A stretch of DNA of 62,449 nucleotides. Source: Cellvibrionales bacterium (GTDB lineage: Bacteria > Pseudomonadota > Gammaproteobacteria > Pseudomonadales > JAHEIH01). Below the pieces are notes generated by a model. That model searched no databases. It was not told where the DNA came from and was given only the letters and a program-made list of their open reading frames with translations. Position 1 is the stretch's first letter; every line of letters starts with the position of its first letter. Both the position numbers and the translations under genes were made by a program. The DNA lies in NCBI GenBank assembly GCA_024639455.1, contig JAHEIH010000027.1:76928-139376 (forward strand), given 5' to 3'. This document shows positions 18,580 to 26,600 of this stretch, one piece after another.

Positions 18580-20646
18580 ATGAATGTTGACCTACTCCAT
18601 GCACTGACCGCTCGAACGGTCACGTCACAAAGCGTCAAGCTTGTTGGGCTTGAACGCGCATTGGAAATGCTGCCTGCCAACATAAGAGTCGACGTGGTGG
18701 ACGTCGCCGTGGCTAAAAGCGAAGCCACACAACGCTTTGTGATGACGCTTTTACTGAGGGAATCAGGCCAAAAAATAATTGTGGAAAGCGATCTGCCCGC
18801 CCCCAAGGGTGCCACGTTAACCCTTACTCGCGGTGGTGGTGAGATCCAGTGGCAACCGCCCACACCGGTGCAACAACTGCAGGCGCTGATTCAATTACAG
18901 CGTGGTCAACTAGTCAACCAGCAGACGCCACTGACAGAGACCTTGCAGGAATTGCAGCAGTGGCAACAACAATTGCAGAGCCAGCCGCAACTCGCTCGTC
19001 CCGCCAAACAGCAACTCGCACTGATCAATCAGTTGCTCAGTAACAACCTTCCTAACTATTACACCAAGCCCGCTCAGGCAGCACAACAGATCGAACAATG
19101 GGTGCAACATAGCGGCGCATTTATGGAAGCCAAGCTCGCTCAAGGCGCGGTTATCGATACTAAGATGAGCGATCAAAAGTTCCAGTTGATGCGGCTTTTT
19201 CGGTTATTACAAAACACGCCACCAAGCCCCAATAACTCTCCTGCAGCGAGCCAATCACTGCCGGCCACAAAAGGATCGTTGTTCAGCCTGCCGGTGTCAT
19301 TGCCAGAACTTGCGCCAAAGGCAACCACACTGTCGGGAGGCAAACCGATTCCGGCGCAAAACACCAACTTGTTTAATGCAACTGTGGTCAACCATCTCCT
19401 GCCGGCGAAAAACCCACCATCGCAAGAGCTCACTTTTAGGCAGTTCAGTGTAGTGAACTTACCCGGCCCCGCGGCGCTGACGTTACAGACTTCAGCCTCA
19501 CCGAAAGAGGCAGCGATGCTAAAAGCGCAGTGGGTGTTCCAACCCATCGTCACAAGCAAGGGGCCAACTGACGTTGCTAACAACTTAATGGCACTCCTAC
19601 CCACAACGGCGCCAACGCCAACCAGCCAGTCCAGCCAGTCCAGCCAGTCCAGCCCAAATAGCCTGCTGCAACTCATGCTGGCCAGGCCAAATAACCAAGC
19701 ACCCACTTCGCCATTACCCAACACGGGACCGTTACCCACAGTTAGCCAAACAGCGCCTATGCTTGCGACAAACCAAACATTTTTTTTGGCTTTACCAACA
19801 ATCCCCATTCTTACTATAAACTCAGCCAATGTGGTCAACACAGTGTTGCCGGCACCACCGTCTCAGCCTGTACAGGTGCAAAGCAGCACAAAAAGCGTCA
19901 CTGATGTCACATCACTCGCGCAACGTGAGGTTGGCGCAGCGCTACCCAACCTTGTATGTAGCAAGGCATTACCAAGCCCAAACCAACAGCTACCCTCGCC
20001 TTTTGTCTCGGCGTTGCTAGGTATGGCTAACGCCCCAGCAAGTAAGCCTGAGTCACGGGCAAGTTCGCCGATCGCTCAGCAAAGCCTCGACATCGCTGGT
20101 TTTTGGATGCCTTTAAACACCCTGCTTAAAGCCTCTAGCAAAAAAACCGAGAACAATGTCGATCGTTTATTGCGTCATGTGTTCGGCGGCATCGCGCGCA
20201 TTCACACCCTGCAGCTCGACACCTTAGCCGTCACCCGTGACAACGCGGGCAATCCCGCACCTGCCTCGCAATGGCAAATGGAAATCCCGCTTCCGATGGG
20301 CGATCGCTGGCAGAGCGCCACGCTCAATATCATTAAAGACGAAGATGACAATGCTACGGGACAACAGCCACAACGCCACAGTGAAACACGCTGGGGTATG
20401 CGTTTGTGCTTCGATTTGGCCCCGTATGGGCAACTGACAGCGGATGCGAGTCTATGCGGGCACCGATTAGAAGCGCGTTTTTGGACGGATGGCGCTGACC
20501 TCAAGGCGCGCGTCGAGCAGCACCTCGGTGAATTAATCAACCGCCTGCGCGAAGCCGGGTTGTTTATTGAGGACATCGCCTGTCAGCACGGTGACGCCCC
20601 CTCACTGCGCGGCAAAAAAAGCTTTGATGTGGAGATAACCTCGTGA
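18580..20646 (+). CDS. fliK: FliK-like flagellar hook-length control protein
   Basis: In this 688-residue protein the N-terminal 540 residues are low-complexity, rich in Gln, Pro, Ser and Thr (including TSQSSQSSQSS). The C-terminal 130 residues match the FliK C-terminal (Flg_hook) domain, with WQMEIPLPMGDRW, then a compact alpha/beta segment ending FIEDIACQHG. FliK acts as a secreted ruler that stops hook growth and switches export specificity through FlhB. The poorly conserved middle is normal for the family. The gene stands apart from any other flagellar gene here except the FlhB-tail homologue that overlaps its 3' end by four bases, so it may be a paralogue. Confidence 0.75.
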   Translation: MNVDLLHALTARTVTSQSVKLVGLERALEMLPANIRVDVVDVAVAKSEATQRFVMTLLLRESGQKIIVESDLPAPKGATLTLTRGGGEIQWQPPTPVQQLQALIQLQRGQLVNQQTPLTETLQELQQWQQQLQSQPQLARPAKQQLALINQLLSNNLPNYYTKPAQAAQQIEQWVQHSGAFMEAKLAQGAVIDTKMSDQKFQLMRLFRLLQNTPPSPNNSPAASQSLPATKGSLFSLPVSLPELAPKATTLSGGKPIPAQNTNLFNATVVNHLLPAKNPPSQELTFRQFSVVNLPGPAALTLQTSASPKEAAMLKAQWVFQPIVTSKGPTDVANNLMALLPTTAPTPTSQSSQSSQSSPNSLLQLMLARPNNQAPTSPLPNTGPLPTVSQTAPMLATNQTFFLALPTIPILTINSANVVNTVLPAPPSQPVQVQSSTKSVTDVTSLAQREVGAALPNLVCSKALPSPNQQLPSPFVSALLGMANAPASKPESRASSPIAQQSLDIAGFWMPLNTLLKASSKKTENNVDRLLRHVFGGIARIHTLQLDTLAVTRDNAGNPAPASQWQMEIPLPMGDRWQSATLNIIKDEDDNATGQQPQRHSETRWGMRLCFDLAPYGQLTADASLCGHRLEARFWTDGADLKARVEQHLGELINRLREAGLFIEDIACQHGDAPSLRGKKSFDVEITS
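19624..19650 (+). repeat. In-frame tandem 9-base repeat in fliK
   Basis: AGCCAGTCC occurs three times in a row, encoding a Ser-Gln-Ser repeat in the low-complexity central region of the FliK-like protein. In-frame units of this kind can change in number by slippage and so alter ruler length. Confidence 0.7.
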
Positions 20647-20909
20647 ACGACAAGGACCTGAAACGCGCCGCGGCGCTGCACTATGACAAGCGCAACGCAC
20701 CCACGATCAGTGCAGCTGGCGAAGGCATGACCGCCGAGGAGATCGTAGCGCTGGCTGAACAGTACGGAGTGCCATTGTATGAGCACCCCGCGTTAGCGGA
20801 TTACCTGAGCAAGATGCCGGTGGGCACTGAGATACCACGCGAACTGTACTATGTGATCGCGGAAATTATCGCCTTTGCCTACGTGCTAACAGGCAAAACC
20901 CCCGACTAA
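20643..20909 (+). CDS. FlhB C-terminal-domain homologue (export switch tail)
   Basis: This 88-residue protein matches only the cytoplasmic C-terminal domain of FlhB/YscU-type export switches (COG2257): an AAALHYDKRNAPTISAAGEG start, then EIVALAEQYGVPLYEHPALA and VGTEIPRELYYVIAEIIAFA. It begins just after where the self-cleaving NPTH motif would be and lacks that motif, so it corresponds to the cleaved FlhB fragment made directly. It overlaps the FliK-like gene by four bases, which suggests the two products interact, as FliK and the FlhB tail do. Its stop overlaps that of the convergent acyltransferase gene. The same gene pair next to ccmA is familiar from pseudomonads. Confidence 0.85.
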   Translation: MNDKDLKRAAALHYDKRNAPTISAAGEGMTAEEIVALAEQYGVPLYEHPALADYLSKMPVGTEIPRELYYVIAEIIAFAYVLTGKTPD

Positions 20910-21496
20910 ACGTGATTGATGCCCTTGTATTTGTAGGGCTCGTAGTAAGCCAAAATTTCCGCGAGATCTTTTTCGTAGTCGCCCGTGGTTTCCATGATTT
21001 TTTCTAGCCCCACCACTTTGCGTTCTGCATCGATGTAGGCCATGGCAATAGGCACCCCCGCCTGGTGGGCAATGTAGTAAAACCCGCTTTTAAACACGCC
21101 ACCCTCGGTGGAACGCGTTCCCTCGGGGGCGAGCAGTATTTTAAGCTCATCGCGCTCGTCAAAAATGTTGGCGACGGCACTGGTCATATTAGTCGAACGG
21201 TCGCGATAGACCGGGATCCCCCCTAGCCAGCGCATAAACCACGCAATGGGCCATGGGAATATCTGATGTTTGCCCATCCAATTGAGCTTTACTTCTGCGT
21301 CTAGTACCCCAACAAGCATGAGAGCAAAATCCCAATTACTGGTGTGGTAGGCACCGATGATGACGCATTTTTTGTGGGGCAAAGTATCGTTGTGAAAATT
21401 AATTTTCCAGCCGATCATTTTGAGAATTAAACGCGCCAAGGCCCGCAAAATAGGGGTCACAACGGGTGTTGAAAAAATGGTTGTTTGACGTGCCAT
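20906..21496 (-). CDS. 1-acyl-sn-glycerol-3-phosphate acyltransferase-like protein
   Basis: This PlsC-fold acyltransferase of 196 residues starts at MARQTTIFSTPVV. The frame stays open into the preceding gene, but a longer start would overlap it and is unlikely. The catalytic HX4D motif is HTSNWD (His51, Asp56). The substrate motif is APEGTRS, and GIPVYRDRS fits block II. Such enzymes transfer acyl chains from acyl-ACP or acyl-CoA to lysophosphatidate or related acceptors at the inner membrane. It is shorter than canonical PlsC (about 245), so the acceptor is uncertain; it belongs to a small group of short homologues. Confidence 0.85.
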   Translation of the reverse strand: MARQTTIFSTPVVTPILRALARLILKMIGWKINFHNDTLPHKKCVIIGAYHTSNWDFALMLVGVLDAEVKLNWMGKHQIFPWPIAWFMRWLGGIPVYRDRSTNMTSAVANIFDERDELKILLAPEGTRSTEGGVFKSGFYYIAHQAGVPIAMAYIDAERKVVGLEKIMETTGDYEKDLAEILAYYEPYKYKGINHV

Positions 21497-21524
21497 AGCT
21501 ATTATTCTGAATATTTTTTTTAGA

Positions 21525-22076
21525 CTACCAAGCACTAAGGTGATTTGAGAGGTCAATTTCGGGCACAGTTTTAGGGCCACCACGTCGTGTCCCCATGTAT
21601 AAGAAACCCACGATTTGCTCGTCTTTAGTAAGCCCCAGACCCGACGCTACGGTGTCGTCAAATGCATTATCACCGGTGCGCCAAATGCCTGCAAAGCCCT
21701 CCGCTTCTGCAGCTAAAAGTAACGCAAAGGCGGCACAGGCCGCGGCGTACTCCTGTTCAATTTGAGGTACCTTGGCATGTTCAACAGGGCTCGCCACCAC
21801 CACAATAAGCAGCGGTGCGCGCATGGGCTGGGCAACAAGACGTTCCAGTTGTTCGGTGCTTAAATTGCCATTGCGCTGTGCGGCGGCCACGGCAAATAAC
21901 TCACCGAGATCACTGCGACGCTCCCCCTCGACGGTAATAAAACGCCAAGGTTTAAGATTGCCGTGGTCAGGGGCACGCATGGCCGCCTGAAACATCCGCT
22001 GCAAGGCCTGACCTGATGGTGCAGGTTCGATCAACATGGGGGCAGAGTTGCGGTTCAATAATAGATCGATACTCAT
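21525..22076 (-). CDS. Nitroreductase-family FMN oxidoreductase (YdjA-like)
   Basis: This 183-residue protein matches the compact YdjA branch of nitroreductases: MSIDLLLNRNSAP at the start, AAMRAPDHGNLKPWRF for FMN binding, AAACAAFALLLAAEAEGFAGIWRTG in the middle, and a C-terminal GFLYMGTRRGG. These are homodimeric FMN enzymes that reduce nitro or quinone compounds with NAD(P)H; the physiological substrate is unknown. It sits nine bases downstream of the PTPS-type gene and just upstream of the acyltransferase, probably in one transcript. Confidence 0.92.
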   Translation of the reverse strand: MSIDLLLNRNSAPMLIEPAPSGQALQRMFQAAMRAPDHGNLKPWRFITVEGERRSDLGELFAVAAAQRNGNLSTEQLERLVAQPMRAPLLIVVVASPVEHAKVPQIEQEYAAACAAFALLLAAEAEGFAGIWRTGDNAFDDTVASGLGLTKDEQIVGFLYMGTRRGGPKTVPEIDLSNHLSAW

Positions 22077-22085
22077 GACATCTCC

Positions 22086-22580
22086 TTAGGCTTCACGCCG
22101 CCACTCAGCACTGCCGTACTGACCCGCACCGGAAGATACTTTTACAACGATAGACGTGACAAAATAGTCTTCCACGATATCAACATCGGCCACTAATTTC
22201 TGCAGTAAATAGTGTGAAAATTCTTCAACAGTGGTATTGCGAATGGGCAACACAATGCAATCTCCTTCGGGAAAACGTAGTAAATCATTGCCAAAATTTA
22301 CCAGTACTTCGCCGTCTTGCCGCGCGATCTGCAAATGGGGTGAATCGCCAGCAATTAATGTGTATTCATCCAATTCTTCGCACAACTGCTTCAATTTGTT
22401 TTTAAACAAGCCGTAATCCGCCGTCATCCCGTTGTCAGTAACCGGCGCGGTAATGGCAGCATATACTGAAAAATTATGGCCGTGCAGGCGCTCCCGCTCA
22501 GTGGCCGAAAACACCGTAAAGTGGGCCGCGGAAAAATTTAAATACTCTTTGAATAGCTCAATGGTGGTTAGACGGTGCAT
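22086..22580 (-). CDS. 6-pyruvoyl-tetrahydropterin synthase / QueD-family protein
   Basis: This 164-residue protein has the zinc-binding histidines of the PTPS/QueD T-fold: His20 in FSAAHF, and His33 and His35 in RLHGHNF. The C-terminal half has NTTVEEFSHYLLQKL, matching the conserved Thr-Glu region that binds the pterin. QueD makes 6-carboxy-tetrahydropterin for queuosine; PTPS makes pyruvoyl-tetrahydropterin. It lacks other queuosine neighbours, and the FSAAHFTVFS segment lacks the cysteine usual in the QueD and PTPS active site (FSAAH is followed by Phe-Thr), so activity may differ. It is divergent from the SDR gene. Confidence 0.85.
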   Translation of the reverse strand: MHRLTTIELFKEYLNFSAAHFTVFSATERERLHGHNFSVYAAITAPVTDNGMTADYGLFKNKLKQLCEELDEYTLIAGDSPHLQIARQDGEVLVNFGNDLLRFPEGDCIVLPIRNTTVEEFSHYLLQKLVADVDIVEDYFVTSIVVKVSSGAGQYGSAEWRREA

Positions 22581-22685
22581 TCGACTCTCTCGTTGGTTTA
22601 ATAACCTTGTGCAGGTGTGGCTCGCTGTGCAAGCGCAGTACAGCTAATGTATGCTAGTACGCATCAAATAAACAATGAGTTCACT

Positions 22686-23387
22686 ATGAAACTAGCTATT
22701 ATTACCGGCGCCAGTGCCGGCATCGGCCGCGCCACCGCGCTGCGCTTCCTCGAAGAAGGCTTCGACGTTATCAATATATCGCGCCGCTCTGCCCATCACG
22801 AGAGCATACGCGACCTCAGTTGTGATCTCTCTAGCGCCGCCTCGCGTCAAGCCATCGCCGCCGATCTCATTGCGGCGGTCGATAGCGCCGATGAAGTGTG
22901 CCTCATTCACAACGCGTGCCGTATGGCGAAAGACAACGTGTTCGCGTGTGATCCCGCCGATCTAGCCATCACCTTAGCCGTCAATATTGAGGCACCTAAC
23001 CAGATCAATCAGTGGCTACTGCCAATTATGCCCGCCGGCTCCTCGGTGATATACGTCAGCTCAACGCTGGGTGAAAAAGCCGTCGCCGGGGCTTTCAGCT
23101 ACGTAACCAGTAAGCACGCCAATATCGGCATGATGCGTGCCACTTGCCAGGACCTGCAGGGCAAGGGTATCCACACGTGCAGCGTGTGCCCTGGCTTTAC
23201 CGACACCGAGATGCTCCGCACCCATGTCGGCAACGATACGCAGGTGCTTCAAGCTATCGCGGCGATGAATACCTTTGGTCGTATGATCGCCCCCGAAGAA
23301 ATTGCTGCCACGCTCACCTGGGCGCACCACAATCCAGTCATCAACGGCTCGGTTCTGCACGCCAACCTTGGCCAAATCGAGTCTTAG
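22686..23387 (+). CDS. Short-chain dehydrogenase/reductase
   Basis: A 233-residue classical SDR. The start MKLAIITGASAGIG (22686) puts the cofactor motif TGASAGIG at residues 7-14, where the family has it; longer starts add non-homologous residues. The catalytic pair is YVTSK, with the preceding Ser in VIYVSSTLG. ISRRS after the second strand suggests an NADP(H) preference. The substrate is not known. It is divergent from the PTPS-like gene, and its stop overlaps that of the convergent DUF2835 gene by four bases. Confidence 0.93.
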   Translation: MKLAIITGASAGIGRATALRFLEEGFDVINISRRSAHHESIRDLSCDLSSAASRQAIAADLIAAVDSADEVCLIHNACRMAKDNVFACDPADLAITLAVNIEAPNQINQWLLPIMPAGSSVIYVSSTLGEKAVAGAFSYVTSKHANIGMMRATCQDLQGKGIHTCSVCPGFTDTEMLRTHVGNDTQVLQAIAAMNTFGRMIAPEEIAATLTWAHHNPVINGSVLHANLGQIES

Positions 23388-23605
23388 CCGAGACGTTTGA
23401 TCGCCACAAAGCGGTTCTGTTCGTCAAACTCTAAGCGAAACTTGCCCTGCACCCCCTCGTGACTTACGAAGGGTTGCAGCACCTTAACTGGAAAGGAAAT
23501 CTTGCGACCCAAGCTATCCCACGCCAGTACAGAACGCGCTGCCCCTTGGTAGACCCTCAGGTACTCCTCGCGCGGGATGTTTAATGAGACAACAACCGCC
23601 TGCAT
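23384..23605 (-). CDS. DUF2835-family protein
   Basis: A 73-residue protein matching DUF2835, a small conserved family of gammaproteobacteria. The visible core is EEYLRVYQGAARSVLAWDSLG followed after a few residues by FPVKVLQPFVSHEGVQGKF, predicted mostly beta. It has no signal or membrane segment and no known function. It lies three bases downstream of the large glutamate dehydrogenase gene and must be co-transcribed with it, a pairing also seen in pseudomonads. Confidence 0.85.
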   Translation of the reverse strand: MQAVVVSLNIPREEYLRVYQGAARSVLAWDSLGRKISFPVKVLQPFVSHEGVQGKFRLEFDEQNRFVAIKRLG

Positions 23606-23608
23606 TGC

Positions 23609-26600
23609 TTATCGAAAGCTACTGGCCTGAGCCAAGTCAAACAACTCGCGAATAGCCACCGAGTACATGGCAAAATCGACGCTATCGCTAGTCTGTATCT
23701 GTGCTAACACACGGCACCAACGTTCAATATAAGGGGCGTTTTGCTGGTGCCAAGCGTCGCGACAGCCCTCCAAGTCACACGCCATGTTGCGCATGCACTG
23801 CAATACGTTAACTGTCAGAGCGCGATGCTGCCAATCCAAATCATCCATGAAAGTTTCACGCGCTATCGCCTGCCACTGATTGTCGATTTTCAGCTCGATC
23901 AACTGGGTGGCAAACCAATCCAAATCGAGTTGCTGGCTAACGTCAAAATACACATCAGCCACCTCTAATAGCGGTGCCTCTACTTGCCGTGCCGCATCGA
24001 TAATGGCGAGACAGGAGTACATGACAAAGCTCGATGCACTATGGTGAGCGACGTCTTCAGGGACACTGGCTTCGCGCAAGCGGTCGAAGCGATCACGCCA
24101 ACGCTCGATGGCACGGCCACGCAACAGCGCCAGAATACTACCTGAGATTTCTTTGATTTGCGGTTTGAAAACGGCCAGTTCTGCGGCAATATCCAAATTT
24201 TGACGACGGTTACGCAGGGCCCAGCGCGTGGCACGTCGACCGAGTCGCATCAAGTCGCGCATCATGTGCATCTGCATGCCCTGGGGAAGGTCCTGCAGTT
24301 TTTCGATAGCTTGCCAATGCGGCACAATATCGAAGGCATCACGGGCAAATACATAGGCCCGCAGAACGTCGCTGGCGCTGCCACCGGTCGACTCGCGCAA
24401 ACGATGAATAAAACTCAACCCCATATAGTTGACCACGTCGTTGGCCATTTGGGTGGCGACGATCTCGCCCTGCAGTTTGTGCTGGTAGATATTCTGGCGG
24501 TATTTTTTTCGCAGCGCGTCCGGGAAGGCTCGCTCTACGCTGGTTACGATGTAGGGATCATCACACAAGCCCTGCCGCGCCAAATCTTCCTTCAGCATGC
24601 CCTTGAGATAGGACATCACGATGGCAAACTCAGGACGAGTTAAGCCAACACCGCGGCCTCGTCGCTCGGCAATTTCATCGTCACTAGGCAAGAATTCAAG
24701 GCGCCGATCTAACAGTTTGGCGGCCTCTAGGGATTGGATCACCGTCTGGTGTTCGGCGATGCGGCGGCCGGCATCATAATGTGCCACGCTTAGTGCTTGA
24801 GCCTGACGGTAGTTGTTCACCAACACCAACTCAGCCACCGGATCGATCAGTTTCTCTAGCAGATTATTGCGCTGCTTGGACGTCATGTCGCCAGCGGCCA
24901 CCAACTCGTTGAGTAGAATTTTGATGTTGACCTCGTGGTCAGAGCAGTCGACGCCCGCCGAGTTGTCGATAAAATCAGTATTACACAATCCGCCATTCAA
25001 CGAGTACTCGATGCGGCCGCGCTGGGTCATCCCCAGATTGCCCCCCTCTCCCACCACTTTGCAACGCAATTCACCGCCGTCAACTCGCACGCTGTCGTTA
25101 GCCTTGTCGCCTACATCGGCATGGCTTTCTTGCTGCGCCTTCACGTAGGTACCGATGCCTCCATTCCAAAGCAGATCGACCGGCGACTGTAATAGCGCCG
25201 TCATCAACTCATTAGGCGTCAGTTTGTCCGCCTCAATATCGAAGCGGCGCTTCATTTCAGGGGATATGGAAATGGACTTCGCCGCGCGGGAAAAGATACC
25301 GCCGCCTTCCGAAATCAAGGCCTTGTTGTAATCCTCCCAACTGGAACGCGGCAGGGCGAACATGCGCTTGCGCTCAGCAAAACTGGCGGCAGAATCGGGG
25401 TTTGGATCGATAAAGATATGCATGTGGTTAAAGGCAGCCACGAGGCAAATGTGTTCCGATAGCAGCATGCCATTGCCAAAGACGTCACCCGCCATATCGC
25501 CCACCCCCACTACGGTGAAATCTTCGCTCTGAACGTCGACCCCCAACTGCAGGAAGTGGCGCTGTACCGATACCCAAGCACCGCGGGCGGTAATGCCCAT
25601 CTTTTTGTGGTCAAAGCCATGACTACCACCCGAGGCGAAGGCATCACCCAGCCAAAATTGATTGCTCTCAGAAATGGCATTGGCAATATCAGAGAAGGTG
25701 GCTGTGCCCTTATCAGCAGCAACCACAAGATAGGGATCGTCTTCGTCCCAGCGCACTACCCGCTCTGGTGGTTCCACTACCCCCTCTACAAGGTTGTCAG
25801 TCACATCCAGTAGCGACTGGATAAACAACTGATAACAGGCGATTCCCTCTTGCATGAAGGCCTCTCTACTGCCATCGCTCGGCGGCTGTCGACATACGAA
25901 ACCGCCCTTGGCACCCACCGGCACAATGACCGAGTTCTTAACTTGCTGGGCTTTAACTAAGCCCAAAATTTCGGTTCGAAAATCCTCGTGGCGATCCGAC
26001 CAACGCAGCCCCCCACGGGCTACCTTTCCGCCGCGTAAGTGGACTCCTTCGACACGTGGAGAATAGACAAAAATTTCAAACATTGGCCGAGGTTTGGGTA
26101 CTTGCGCAACCAAGCCGGGCATCATTTTGAAAGCGATAGTCGGCAGCGGATTGCCCGTTTCATCGGTCTTGAAAAAGTTGACCCGAATGGTGGCCTTAAC
26201 CAAATCCACGTAGAGTCTGAAAATGATATCGTCATTGAGATTAGATACATCCTCTAAAGCGGCCATGATGGCAGTTTCGGTTTCTTGTTCAGCACCCTCT
26301 CGATCATCACTACTGAAATCGGGATCAAATCGTTGGTAGAACAGCCGCACCAATAACTCGGAGATCTTGGGGTAACGCAGCAGCGCCGCCGCAATATAGC
26401 TACCGCTCAAACTAAAGCGAATTTGTTTCATGTAACGAGCATAGGCGCGCAATAAGGCGATTTGTCGCCAATTAAGCGCCGTACCCAACACTAGCTTGTT
26501 GAAATTATCGCTCTCGGCAGCGCCACGCCATACCGCCGCAAAGGTTTGCTGAAAATCATCGCTGACGGCTTGCACGTCTACGTGCTGGCTTAAACCATAG

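Noticed and set aside
19173-19841. 222-codon open frame opposite fliK
   Set aside because: The translation is the reverse of a low-complexity Ser/Thr/Pro region; it has no motif and no start signal.
24158-24643. 161-codon open frame opposite the glutamate dehydrogenase gene
   Set aside because: It is antisense to a well-conserved enzyme and shows no recognisable domain.
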